Source: Coptodactyla brooksi (Eukaryota; Arthropoda; Insecta; Coleoptera; Scarabaeidae). From it: DNA of 20,374 bases. Positions 1-9,442 of this stretch are shown piece by piece. The notes below the pieces were generated by a model. That model worked only from the letters and a program-made list of their open reading frames with translations, made no database searches and was not told the DNA's origin. A program made the translations under genes and the position numbers. The stretch covers positions 1 to 20,374 of the forward strand of contig JAWQRM010000696.1 in the NCBI GenBank assembly GCA_033557675.1, written 5' to 3'. The stretch's first letter is position 1; each line of letters starts with the position of its first letter.

Positions 1-201
1 CTCTATATACTGTAACGAAAATTTTCTTGGGAAATTTTAACGTGAAAACCTCATTTTTAATCAATAATTGCAAAGCTCAATGAGATTAGATACTAATTAT
101 TTTATTACCGTTAATTATTTTTTATGAGTTTTAAATTTTAATTTATACATAAATAATAATAATAAAATATGCTAAATGATTGAAAGAGCGTTACATTTAA
201 G

Positions 202-222
202 GTGGCGTACTCAGTACGCCAC
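202..222. repeat. Perfect 10-bp palindrome, 1-nt centre
   Basis: The arms gtggcgtact (202-211) and agtacgccac (213-222) are exact reverse complements around a single C. It lies at the edge of a locally GC-rich patch in AT-rich surroundings. It may be a transposon end or a protein-binding palindrome; nothing in the sequence decides. Confidence 0.6.
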
Positions 223-462
223 GCGTTCGCTGATGTGTTGAAACGGGACGCGCTCGCTCGAAGGTTAACCTAACCGCGCTTATATAGCAACTATTGAGGT
301 GACTGAGCTGCTACATCAGCACTTCTCGATAGGTCATGGTTAGCGTTGCTTGTTTACTGCATTCTAGACCTGCTAATGACTGTGTATCTTTATCGATTTT
401 AACCTTGCACTCGATCCACACGGCATTGTTCAAGTAAGTTAGCACTGATATTTCCTTGTACC

Positions 463-493
463 ACTTTTCTATTACGTTCCGTAATAGAAAAGT
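463..493. repeat. Perfect 14-bp inverted repeat, 3-nt loop
   Basis: Arm acttttctattacg (463-476), loop ttc, and arm cgtaatagaaaagt (480-493). The pairing is exact over 14 bp. No gene end is visible next to it, so a role as a transcript terminator or processing hairpin is unsupported. Confidence 0.6.
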
Positions 494-859
494 TTTTTAA
501 GTTTTGTTGGGCAGTTATTAGGCACGTCATTGTTAGTCTTCCTCGTGAGCTTTCTTGTATGATAATGCCAAGTACAAGTCTCAAAGAACTCTTCCTAATG
601 TGCTAAATTCCCACTTTGAATCAAGCGTAAGAAAATTCCATATGTAATTATGACTTAATCATAGAAAGATGGAAATTGGTCTGAGATCAAAATTTTATTA
701 CTCCTTTGATTTTGATTTGAAGAGGGGGGGGCAGATTGGCATAAAAAATGAAGTTAGTGTAGAGAGTAGGTCAGACGTCGAAATCTCCTTTTTTTAAATA
801 TAGAATGCTGCCGTTTTGTCTTCATGCCTAATCGGTATGATGGAACTATTTTACACAGC

Positions 860-1480
860 AAAGGCACGCAATAGCGAGATGCGCTTTGGCACCTGCGTCC
901 GCGTGCTCTCGTCCCTTGTCTTCTCGCGAATCCTCACATTCCACCGCGTTCCGATCGCTGGTCTGCCAGTGCCAGTTCCATTTTAGGATAATTGCCTTGG
1001 CACCGTCGCGCACACTATGTTAATCCGAGAGACGGGCTTTCGTTCCCGAACGTCCCCATGGCAGCGGGCAATTCATCTTCGTTCTCTTCTGGCGCGCTCA
1101 ACGGTCCTGACGGTCGTCACTGCGTCCTGGCCGAGCTTCGAGCTCTCTTCTGGAGGCCTGTCCTGCTCGTCCTGCGTGCAGGATTTACGGTTGCCCGCCA
1201 CGCAGAACAGTAGCTCGGTGCTCCGTATATAGGCAGGCGGTGCTCAAAATTTTTATCTCTCCCTTATGCCTTGTTTGTAGCGGAGTCGCGCGCCCGCCAC
1301 TACTGATCGTTCGTTTCGAACAGATTTATGGCCGTAGTATGGACGCCTTATTTGCGAGCGAAATCAGCGGAGAGATCGACCCAAGATCTTTCCTCGGCCG
1401 TGCATGCGACTACGAGGCTCTGGACGTTCGGAGACGAGGTGCGCGTACAAATTCAGGCGGATCTGCGTTGCATGTGGTGA
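860..1480. other. GC/CpG-rich island of unknown nature
   Basis: About 600 bp clearly richer in G+C and CpG than its neighbours, with several short overlapping open frames on the + strand. A TATA-like stretch (gtatatagg, about 1226-1234) sits inside. It could be a promoter and 5' leader of a gene whose coding exons lie outside the window, an old LTR, or a captured fragment. I recognise no protein in any frame. Confidence 0.3.
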
Positions 1481-2269
1481 CGTATGTTTGAATATACAGG
1501 TGTCTCGTTTAACTCGAGATGACAGAACGTGTAGAGCGGCATTTCAACTTGCAACTGTTTGTTCAAACGTTAAGTGGTTGTATGACAACAGGGTGTGAAT
1601 TGGTATGTAAGGACTGTATGTAAGGTTTTACAAGTCCTTATGTTCAAGTACTTAAGGATCTAGACTATTTACAATTTACATTATGCAATGTAAATTGCAA
1701 GTTATTTATCATTTCTGATTTGAGATTGTTGCCTTATTCGACGAATATCTCTTTCCTAATATGCTAGAATCGTTGAGCTTTTCCAGAGATTCTCAGGCTG
1801 AATGCAAAATGACAGCATCGACCGTACGGCATAAATTTATTGTAAATTCTCTACATGGTAATGTCGTGCCATTACCATCCTTGAGTTATGCGCAATTTTG
1901 ATTAGATTCACGATATAGCCGAAAGATATTGCGATCTTTCAAAATGGATATGTGCATGTATACTTTAAAGGTCTGCACTGTCTTATTGCCATATATTTAC
2001 GCAGTTAACATAGCTCTTTATTAAGCCAGCATATACCATTCGTATTGCGTGCATGCGCAAAAGCACATTTTATTTCAGAAAATGTTATTTTCAATTCTCA
2101 AAATTGTCCTGCGAAATATAATAATACTAGCAAGAATAATGAATAGATTTGCGTTAAGATATATTGAAATGTCATTTGAAGGAAATTATTTGAAGGAAAT
2201 AATTAGAGCTTTATATTTTGTATATTTTGTTGGGAGAGTAATCTTTAGGACGAATATTATTTAAATATA

Positions 2270-2503
2270 CAGTGTTGGGCAAATAACCAAGTAAATATCT
2301 CTGACAGTTTTAGATATCGAAATGACATTTGGGAGATATATATTACACTAAAGTGAGCATTTACTTTTAATTTTTTAAACTATTTTGAACCTCCGGTTTA
2401 ACCGGAAGTAATGCCGATTATAAATTTATAATGAAACACCCTCTATATTATTTTAGTTTCGAAAGGAGCATTTTATTACGAGTACGCAAATATGAGGTTC
2501 GAT
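2270..2503 (+). repeat. Left long terminal inverted repeat of the mariner-like element
   Basis: This pairs with 3782-4012 in reverse complement with scattered mismatches and small indels. Well-matched blocks include the terminal cagtgttgggcaaat, the segment around gaaacaccctctatattatttt (2434-2454), and the inner block ending gaggttcga near 2503. Confidence 0.85.
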
Positions 2504-2634
2504 ATTATTCAATATATTTCAATACCAACCGAGATAGTAACAAAAAAGTACCTACCTTTTGTGTATATGAAACTCACATTAGCAGTGACAGTAGTTGTCC
2601 AAATAAGTACGTAGTGTTTTAACTTGGACGCAAA

Positions 2635-3698
2635 ATGGCTGAGTTACGTGAAAGAGAAAGAATAAAAATATTAATGATGGTTGGGTTTGAGAACAAAAGA
2701 AGGACGCATCAAGAAGTGTGTGATCTTTTTAATGAGGTTCATCCAGATCGACAGATATCACGTTCAATAGTGATAACAACTTTACAAAGGTGCAACACAA
2801 GTGGAACAGTCGGCAATTTACCAATAAGTGGACGATTAAAAACTGCAACAAATGAAGATGTAGCTCGAAATATTGCTATATCTGTAGAGGAAAATCCTCA
2901 TTTATCTACTACTGAACTGACAAATATGCACGAAATTAGCCATCGTTCAGTAGGAAGGATATTGAAACGAGAAAAATATCAACCGTACAAAATTAGTCTT
3001 GTTCAAGAAATCGTTGAAGATGATTTCGACAGACGATTAGAAGTTTGTGAAACAATGATGGATATTTGCAACCGTGATAATAATTTTATAAGAAATGTGG
3101 TGCTTTCGGACGAGGCTACGTTTTGTTTGAACGGTACAGTTAATCGACATAACTGCTGCTACTGGTCACAAACTAATCCTCACTGGGTACAGGAGGCTCA
3201 TACGTAACATCCCCAAAAATTAAACACCTAGGCCGGTATTTACAATAACAGAATTGTGGGGCCTTTCTTCTTACAAGAAACTTTAAACGGCGAAAGGTAT
3301 TTAGAGCTTTTAGATACACAAGTGATTCCGGGGCTGAAGGTAAATGGACAATTGCTAAGTAATATCTGGTTTCAGCAGGAGTACCACCCCATTATGCTCA
3401 CATTGTTCGAAATCGTTTAGACAGGACATTTTATCACAGATGGATTGGAAGAAGAGGTACCATTGAATGGCCTGCGCGATCCCCCGACCTTAACCCACTG
3501 GACTTTCTATGGAGTTATTTAAAGTCCAAAGTTTATGTTAATGGACCAAATAATTTGCAAGAGCTAGCTGGAAAAATAACCCAAAAGATTCAGATAATTG
3601 CACCAGAAATAATAGCGAACGTTACAGGAGAATTTACAAATCGACTTGGACACTGCCAAGAAGTAGGTGGTACTCAGTGTGAACACTTAATGCATTAA
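2635..3698 (+). pseudogene. Mariner-like transposase, inactivated by two stops and a 4-nt deletion
   Basis: The frame opens at ATG 2635 and would encode about 355 residues if intact. The N-terminal half is a paired helix-turn-helix DNA-binding region, followed by the first catalytic Asp in the motif SDEATF. In-frame stops occur at TAA 3205-3207 (a likely CAA to TAA change) and TAG 3229-3231. At about 3379-3381 the expected Q-Q-D-G motif is hit by a net 4-nt loss. This removes the second catalytic Asp codon and shifts the frame from 3381 to the TAA at 3696-3698. Past the lesion the protein is well preserved: residues reading SPDLNPLDF hold the third catalytic Asp, and the C-terminus ends at a natural stop. 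Few lesions in an otherwise intact frame suggest fairly recent death. Confidence 0.88.
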
Positions 3699-3781
3699 GT
3701 TTAGTTTCCTAGCACTCCTGTTTTACGTCAGCGTTCTGTAATTCATTTCATTTTGGTTAATAATGTAATTGTGTTTACGAG

Positions 3782-4012
3782 TCGAACCTCGTATTTTTGT
3801 ACTCGTAATGAAATGCTCTTTTTGAAACCAAAATAATATACAGGGTGTTTCATTATAAATTTTCAAGTCAGAATAGTTTAAGAGGTTCAGAATAGTTAAA
3901 AAAATATAAAGTAAATGAGTAATTTACTGTAATATATATCTCTCAAATTTCGTGCCGATATCTATAAAAATTCCGGAGATATTTCCTTGGTTCCACAATT
4001 TGCCCAACACTG
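3782..4012 (-). repeat. Right long terminal inverted repeat of the mariner-like element
   Basis: Reverse complement of 2270-2503 with scattered differences. It contains tatacagggtgtttcatt (from 3837), a string that resembles the ends of other insect DNA transposons. Because it occurs in both arms, here it is part of the repeat itself. Confidence 0.85.
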
Positions 4013-4116
4013 TATAAAGGTAAGTAAGTGTAATAATTAGGTAAAAATATAGTGTATTTGTTTATGTCAATTTCTGAGATAATATAATCTAAACATCAAG
4101 CTGTTTCTCCATTTAA

Positions 4117-4206
4117 CCTTTTAATTGGCAAAATCATGTTGCAAATGATTTTGACCAAAGAAGGAGAAAATCATGTTGCTTATAAGCAGCTTTGTCCAAT
4201 AAAGGG
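4117..4206. mobile_element. Possible 90-bp TTAA-flanked miniature element (piggyBac-like)
   Basis: TTAA at 4113-4116 is followed by ccttttaattgg, and ccaataaaggg is followed by TTAA at 4207-4210. The ends are imperfect inverted repeats, and the TTAA duplication plus CCYTTT ends is the hallmark of piggyBac-type elements. It also holds a 13-bp direct repeat (aaaatcatgttgc, twice). There is no coding capacity. The call rests only on ends and target site and could be chance in AT-rich DNA. Confidence 0.4.
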
Positions 4207-4312
4207 TTAAATAGCATTAGGATCGTAAAAGGTAATGGTTCCTTTCAAAAGAAAGCAAAACGGTGAACTCATAGAGAAGGACTAGAAATAAAATTAAAAA
4301 AATAATAAAACT

Positions 4313-4349
4313 TTGCAGAATACAGAAAATACGTTTCTGTATTCTGCAA
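4313..4349. repeat. Perfect 16-bp hairpin, 5-nt loop
   Basis: Arm ttgcagaatacagaaa (4313-4328), loop atacg, and arm tttctgtattctgcaa (4334-4349), with exact pairing. No gene is recognisable around it. Small-RNA precursors of insects are usually longer and imperfect, so a transposon remnant is at least as likely. Confidence 0.6.
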
Positions 4350-5567
4350 GTAAAAAAGAGACAGGTCCTAATTATACTGCGTGGAAGTTACACATAAACA
4401 AAGGCTGTAATATAAAATATAATTTTATATCTCAAAAGCTAACTAATTACGGAGAGTTCATCGTATACCTGTTCATCATTCAAAGTTTTAAATCCATTAA
4501 ACGCAACGTAAATAGAAGCTGGGTAGTAATTAAACTAATTAACTCGAACTCTGCGGATACTAACCTGATATGGTAACGTACAAGAGCTTCAGAACGCAGT
4601 TATAGTTCTTTCACCTCAAATTTGAAATTTGTTTTATAACATTTTCGTGCAAATTAGACGACATGACTTCCCAAAATAGATAACCGTTTTGGCGAAAAAG
4701 GAATAATCACGGAGTTTAAAGCAAAAATGTTCCCATATAAATTTTGTTAGAGCAGTCGTCGTCGCGGAAATTCCTGACGTTCACAAATCCCGCAATTAAT
4801 ACTTGAAAATTAACTCTTCTTTGGACTGTGACGACAACTTTACAGATTGCTATGGGACCGGTTGGTTCGTTAGTGAACAAAATTCTACGTAGTCGCTTTA
4901 CCGTTGCCTAGCCGTGTAAATTTATGATAAGCGCCTCGGTATCAATAAAATAATTAGCATAATCGTTTGGGCTGCTTTTTGCGCGACCGATTGTCAGTGG
5001 GAAAAATGGCCGAGTCATCATTTATATTCAACTCGGCAATAAAAAGAGTACATTTACAAGCATTCGGTTTGATCAACTAATTAGTGGCTCTTCTCGATTC
5101 TCAAAGCGCACGGGAGCGAGATGTTAATTCTTTTAAAACGTTTTTATTGATACGACTACTGGGAAGTTTGAGTTGCTAAAAGCGCAGAGTGTGAGTAGAG
5201 AAGCACGATATCTTTTAATTTTTTGTGTGTGGAAAATAAAAGACTTGATATAGATAGAAATCTAAATTAATTATTTCAAATGCAAACATAGACGAGGATT
5301 AATGGCATTCGGTCAAATATTCAAATTAACATTTTAGTGCGGAATTATTAATGTCAATCACAATTCAATTTCCTATAAATCAAACCACTTTCAGTTAATG
5401 TTCGATCCATTAAACTGAGCGATGATTCCATCGCTCATATTTCGAAAACTCATATTATACGAATATTATATTTTTATAATATTCGATTAGTTTTGTACAA
5501 ATCTAAAGATTTAAAATAAATAAACAACTAATCTAAACTTGTGGAATCAATATGTTATCTGGCCATA
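4350..5567. other. AT-rich intergenic stretch without a recognisable gene
   Basis: No ORF with a known signature on either strand. One 11-bp hairpin (5460-5485; arms cgaatattata and tataatattcg with a tttt loop) is the only local structure I noted. Confidence 0.5.
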
Positions 5568-5574
5568 AATTTCC

Positions 5575-6108
5575 GTAATCTCCATTTTGAATTTAAAAAT
5601 GTGGTTTCTCGAAATTTCGTCTTATTAAGATAATAGGGAAATATATGCCTTTTAAAGCTGAGATAAATTTGAGTCTGTTTTGTTAAACACTTTTAGCCCT
5701 ATCTCTAAAAATAAATTGTGTTCAAATGTTTGTATAAATAAACATCTGTAACTTCAAAATGACTGAAAGCATTTCAACAAACTTGGCGTCGTTGAACGGA
5801 GCTTTCATTGGCCAACAAAAGTTACCTTATTTGTGGTGATTGTAATTTGATATGTTGCCACCAGATGTTGCCACTGAAATTTCTTTAAAAGTTACATCTA
5901 TTGGTATTATTTTTTTTCACGAAAAAATAGCAAAATAATTCCCAAACAAGCCAGTGAAAACCGCGTCTCGATATTTTATTCCTAACCTAAAATATCGGTG
6001 AAATAAAGTTTAATGAGAAAATTCAATGGATTTTGCCAGCTTGCCTACCGGTTATGCAACCAAAGTAAAAGACAGAAGTGTGTTGCCTACCTACAATTCT
6101 TGCTTAGG
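5575..6108 (+). repeat. Left arm of the foldback structure
   Basis: Pairs in reverse complement with about 6842-7395. Shared landmarks in order are the block around ctcgaaatttcg, the run ending aataaacatctg, the 42-bp exact block at 5824-5865, and the inner end around gttgcctacc. Confidence 0.75.
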
Positions 6109-6123
6109 TGCATATTAACTACT

Positions 6124-6148
6124 ATATACAGGGTGAAACCCTGTATAT
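6124..6148. repeat. Palindrome of a TATACAGGGT-type transposon end
   Basis: Arms atatacagggt (6124-6134) and accctgtatat (6138-6148) pair exactly around gaa. It looks like two copies of the same terminus placed head to head, just inside the left foldback arm. It may mark an insertion junction. Confidence 0.6.
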
Positions 6149-6175
6149 TTAAATAGTATAGTATAGGAAACCCAA

Positions 6176-6304
6176 GAGAAAAGTCTCGTACCATTTTGCC
6201 ATCTGAGCAACAGCCTAGCCTGTAGCTCGGCGAGCGCGCCCCTCTCACTTTGGCACGTGGCGAGCGGGGAACCACCAAACGAACAAACGATTACAAATGC
6301 TTAC
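6176..6304 (+). repeat. Left half of the inner inverted pair
   Basis: Reverse-complement partner of about 6415-6600. The pairing is exact over 28 bp at 6277-6304 against 6415-6442, and strong again over gtaccattttgccatctga (from 6189) near the outer end. The middle parts are GC-rich and diverged. Confidence 0.7.
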
Positions 6305-6414
6305 GAACAGTTGATTTACATTAAATACTCATTACATTATTAATCAAGTAATCGGAAATTGGATATTCTTCGCGCTGAAAAATTATTATCCTCTCCGTGG
6401 TTATGAAATGATTT

Positions 6415-6600
6415 GTAAGCATTTGTAATCGTTTGTTCGTTTAGTGACTCTCCGCTCACCGCGCGCCAGAGTGGGGGTGGGGGGCACACGGGTCGTGCTA
6501 CAAGCTAGCGTGCTTCCCACGCCGCTCATTTGCTGGCTTTAAATGTTTAATATCTAAAAGACTGTTGTTCAGATGGCAAAATGGTACAAGACTTTCCTCC
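6415..6600 (-). repeat. Right half of the inner inverted pair
   Basis: Partner of about 6176-6304. It is longer than its mate because of extra sequence around 6500-6560. The axis of this pair (about 6360) differs from the axis of the outer arms (about 6475), so the two were not made in one event or one side later gained DNA. Confidence 0.7.
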
Positions 6601-6751
6601 TCTGTTTAACTCAATCTACCTCTGGTTTTAAGTTTTCTAGTTTTGCAACAGACACCTCGTACAAATGCCTAATAACAATATTGGACAAAAACGTCAAATT
6701 TTATTTAGATGCAGTAGAATTTATGTTAGTTGCACACGTTAAGCTTTAAAA

Positions 6752-6835
6752 ATGCCTTTTACAACTGATGAAGCTATTGACATGATTACTGTTTATTTCG
6801 AATGTCTTCAAAATGCGGCTAATAGTTACCTATAT
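6752..6835 (+). pseudogene. Short N-terminal fragment, possibly of a transposase HTH domain
   Basis: ATG at 6752 opens a short frame beginning MPFTTDEAIDMITVYFEC. This start resembles the first helix of helix-turn-helix domains (DUF4817-like) found in insect DNA transposons. After about 28 codons the frame runs into the right foldback arm and loses any resemblance. The likeness is recalled from family appearance and not tested, so it is weak. Confidence 0.25.
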
Positions 6836-6841
6836 AGTTGT

Positions 6842-7395
6842 GGAATTGCAGGTAGGCAACATACTTCTGTCTGTTACTTTGGTTGCATAACCAGTAGGCA
6901 ACCTAGCAAAATCCATTGAATTTCCTTCTTAAACCTTCGTTTACCGATATTTTATGTTAGGAATATAATATCGAGGCGCGCTTTTCAGTAACCCGTTTGG
7001 GCATCATTTTGCTATATTTTATGGAAAAAAAGTAATACCAATAGATGTAACTTTTTTAAAGAAATTTTGTAATTTCAGTGGTAATATCAATAAATGCCCT
7101 CTGGTGGCAACATATCAAATTACAATCACCACAAATAAGGTAGAAAGAAGCAAGAAAAGCTTCTTTCAACGACGCTAAGTTTGTTACAATGCGTTCAGTC
7201 GTTTTGAAGTTGCAGATGTTTATTTATACAAACATTTGAACACAATTTATTTTTAGAGATAGGACAAAAAGTATTTAACAAAACAGACTCGAATTTATCT
7301 CAGCTTTAAAAAGCATATATTTGTTTGTTATGTTAATAGGGCGAAATTTCGAGAAATATCACATTTTTAAATTAAAAATGTAAATCTCTACAATG
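6842..7395 (-). repeat. Right arm of the foldback structure
   Basis: Reverse complement of about 5575-6108, including the exact 42-bp block 7100-7141. The open frame on the minus strand at 7359-7649 begins beyond this arm and has no recognisable domain, so I do not call it. Confidence 0.75.
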
Positions 7396-7445
7396 AGTAG
7401 TTTCCGAGATGTAGTGCCTTGCACGGTTATATGGACATCCTGTAC

Positions 7446-8633
7446 ATATATATTCTTACGCAAGAAAAAATAAAGATGTAACATAAGATAAGAAATTGAT
7501 AATATAAAGGAAGGAAATAATAGAAGAAGAAGAAATAATGAGATTACAAACATGTGATAAATAAGGCCAACTGAAAATATGGTATTATTTAAACAAATGT
7601 AAGGAAACTTAGCTTTAATATAAGAAAAATTTAAAACTGTAGAAAACATAATAAATTCTCAGTACTTACATTTTAGAATATACAGGTTGGTCCAATAATG
7701 CGTGGATAGACTGTAGTTCCATTGCAGTGTATTTTAGAAAAAAAAACTTTATACAAAAGTTGTTACAGCATCCAACTACATTACTTAAACATTGAAATCT
7801 TTTGAAACAGCTTTGCAATCAAAGTGACACTTCTGCAGGAGCTCCGATCCCTCACAGTCATAAGAGAGCGAATCCATCCACGTTTGCTGATAATAAACAC
7901 ATAATTAGCGGACGAACGGCAGAGAGCATTGTGTTTGACGCAGTCTTGACCATTTTGAAAGCAGTGAAATGTCATCGAAATGATCACATGGCTTTTGCTC
8001 TAGCGAAAATTTTACCATTAGACCAAAAGTGACAAACCTAAGTATACAGAGCGTTCCTATGAGATGTGCTCAAACTTCACAGGCGCATTTTGCTAATTGT
8101 CCAAATGAAAAAAGTTCATTTGAGCATGTGTCTTAAAATCTTTCCTTACTGATATACAGCTTTCTTTAAGTCATGTTTAAGTCAATTTGTATTAAGAGGG
8201 ATTTTCCAACATATCTAGTTGGAAAAGCCGAAAAAATCGATTTTTGGGTTTTTGCATATTCTAGAAGTACACCATTTCAAGAGTGTTTGCTGAAAATTTC
8301 ATGTCAATTGGACGAAAATTGACAAGATTTTGCGCAACCGAAAGCAGCGCATAAAGTCTGTTACTATTTTTTACACGAGAGAGCAGATAGCGTCGTAGAC
8401 AGGAGAAAATTGATGCTTTGAAGGTGACTTTGATAGCAGAATGCTTACTTTACGGCATGCTGTGTAAGTTAAAAAATTTAATTATACTCTACTGATAACT
8501 AGACCGCAAACTGTAAACCCGTTTTTCTCGAAATTATATTTTACGGAAAAGTCCCGTACGGTGTACACAATATCCCAAGAACCGTTAAAGCAATCGAGCT
8601 AAAACTTTTTCCTGCTTATTTTGTGTGTCAAGG
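7446..8633. other. Repeat-like intergenic stretch without a recognisable gene
   Basis: A transposon-end-like string (tatacaggttggtccaataa, from about 7678) starts a segment that could pair with accctgtatat near 10427-10437 as the outer ends of one old element containing the transposase remnant at 9842-10300. This is only inference from short end similarity. Overlapping open frames around 7781-8032 on both strands show no family signature. Confidence 0.3.
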
Positions 8634-8792
8634 GCTTGTTCGTGAACGAAGGGTTTTTTTATTTCAGTGAAAGCTTTTTTTATTGAAAAAAGAATGAAGA
8701 ATTAAGAGCCCAAAAAATCGCACTTTTCCTTAACACGACCGTCATTTTGTCAGAAACTATTTTCTCAAAAAATCCTTCGTTCACGAACAAGC
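8634..8792. repeat. 26-27-bp inverted repeat with a 105-bp loop
   Basis: Arm 8634-8660 begins gcttgttcgtgaacgaagg, and arm 8766-8792 ends with its reverse complement. The first 19 bp are exact, followed by one mismatch and a T run. Each arm contains a shorter internal palindrome (ttcgtgaacgaa). It is probably part of a dispersed repeat. Confidence 0.65.
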
Positions 8793-8950
8793 TATATTCA
8801 CATATTAACAGTATCTTTTTGGATTTTGATATCAGATGATTTGTCTTGGAGCTATCGTGTACACCGCACAACACCTCTGAATTCTTCAATATACGTACCT
8901 TTAACATCAATATTTTGTTGTAAGAAAATCTAGTTGGAATATTCTTACAA

Positions 8951-8988
8951 AACGTAGTAGGTGTGATGTATCTTGCCTGCTTGACGAG
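8951..8988 (-). repeat. 38-bp exact inverted repeat, copy 1 (partner 9443-9480)
   Basis: This stretch is the exact reverse complement of 9443-9480 over all 38 bp. The two copies flank the GIY-YIG fragment at 9112-9420. On the minus strand this copy lies downstream of the GIY-YIG coding end, where a Penelope-like element would have its 3' region. In + strand terms the other copy points the opposite way. Confidence 0.9.
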
Positions 8989-9111
8989 AATTTGTTTAAT
9001 ATTATTAGTCGACATGTTTCAGCATTACGCTACTTTCAAGACTGATGTCATTTGTGTTGTTGTGTCTTATATAGGTATTTTTTATATATTTTATTGCGGG
9101 AGTTTTATGGG

Positions 9112-9420
9112 TTAGAATATGGGGTGGGAGTTGTTGACCTGGATGTTAATTGCTGAATTTTTTAGGGTTTCTTTGAATATTTCGAGCTTTTCGAGGATAT
9201 TCATTTCATTGCTTTTGCCTACGACTTTTATGACCTGGAAATTTTGTTCTATACTTCCAGGTAGGTGGGAATTCCTGTGTAAATGGTCGGCATAATTGGA
9301 GTCATGTTTGTTGTTTATGTAGGATTTTATGTGTTCGTTATATCTGTCTTTGAATTTTCTGCCTGTTTGTCCGATGTATTTCATGTCATATGTGCCACAT
9401 TTGATTTTATTATTAAATGA
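9112..9420 (-). pseudogene. GIY-YIG endonuclease fragment of a Penelope-like retroelement
   Basis: The minus-strand frame reads through KIKCGTYDMKYIGQTGR, then RYNEH, a pattern typical of the GIY-YIG nuclease domain at the C-terminus of Penelope-like elements. There it nicks target DNA to prime reverse transcription. The frame continues about 75 residues past the YIG motif to a stop at 9112-9114 and looks like the true C-terminus. No reverse transcriptase is found upstream (above 9430), where an unrelated sequence and the inverted 38-bp copy begin. The fragment is therefore 5'-truncated, as is common for these elements. A non-mobile GIY-YIG protein is much less likely given the context. Confidence 0.75.
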
Positions 9421-9442
9421 ACCACATCAACAAAAAAAAATG

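Larger units (their letters stand above)
1..2267. other. No convincing gene; unannotated left flank
   Basis: Reading both strands, I see no ORF with a recognisable domain and no splice structure I would defend. The sequence is AT-rich apart from the island at about 860-1480 and a small GC-rich patch around 200-280. The open frames here are short (about 60-85 codons) and have no family signature. Two perfect hairpins (202-222 and 463-493) are listed separately. Confidence 0.5.
2270..4012 (+). mobile_element. Mariner-like (IS630/Tc1/mariner) transposon, full length, inactivated
   Basis: The 1743-bp element starts cagtgttgggcaaat and ends with the reverse complement. It is flanked by TA dinucleotides (2268-2269, 4013-4014), the expected target duplication of this superfamily. 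The inverted repeats run inward for about 230 bp at each end, much longer than the roughly 28-bp repeats of classical mariners. A single transposase reading frame (2635-3698) lies between them and is broken. The reconstructed spacing between the second and third catalytic acidic positions is 41 residues with a final Asp. That points to a DD41D group such as rosa- or Visitor-type elements; this subgroup call is inference from the spacing. Confidence 0.85.
5568..7445. mobile_element. Large foldback (inverted-repeat) structure, composite DNA transposon
   Basis: Two arms of roughly 540 bp, about 5575-6108 and 6842-7395, are reverse complements at high but imperfect identity. The best block is exact over 42 bp: 5824-5865 against 7100-7141. 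Between them is a second, offset inverted pair (about 6176-6304 and 6415-6600) and a palindrome (6124-6148). The right end runs on to a catcctgta string near 7435-7443, similar to other transposon ends in this window; the left arm has no matching outer end. There is no complete transposase. A foldback or MITE-like DNA element with at least one nested insertion fits best. Confidence 0.65.

Noticed and set aside
992..1598. Four overlapping + frames of 64-83 codons in the GC-rich island
   Set aside because: They overlap in different frames, lack domains and have lengths expected by chance in GC-rich DNA.
2421..3860. An inner transposon bounded by gaaacaccctctata and tatacagggtgtttc
   Set aside because: These strings face outward rather than inward and are part of the long inverted repeats of the 2270-4012 element, so they do not bound a separate element.
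6087..6278. Minus-strand 63-residue frame in the foldback
   Set aside because: It crosses the palindrome and the inner repeat, has no recognisable motif, and is not preserved in the partner arm.
8680..9015. Minus-strand 111-residue frame next to the GIY-YIG fragment
   Set aside because: It spans the 38-bp repeat and the 8634-8792 hairpin loop and lies after the natural stop of the GIY-YIG frame; there is no domain, so it is probably chance.
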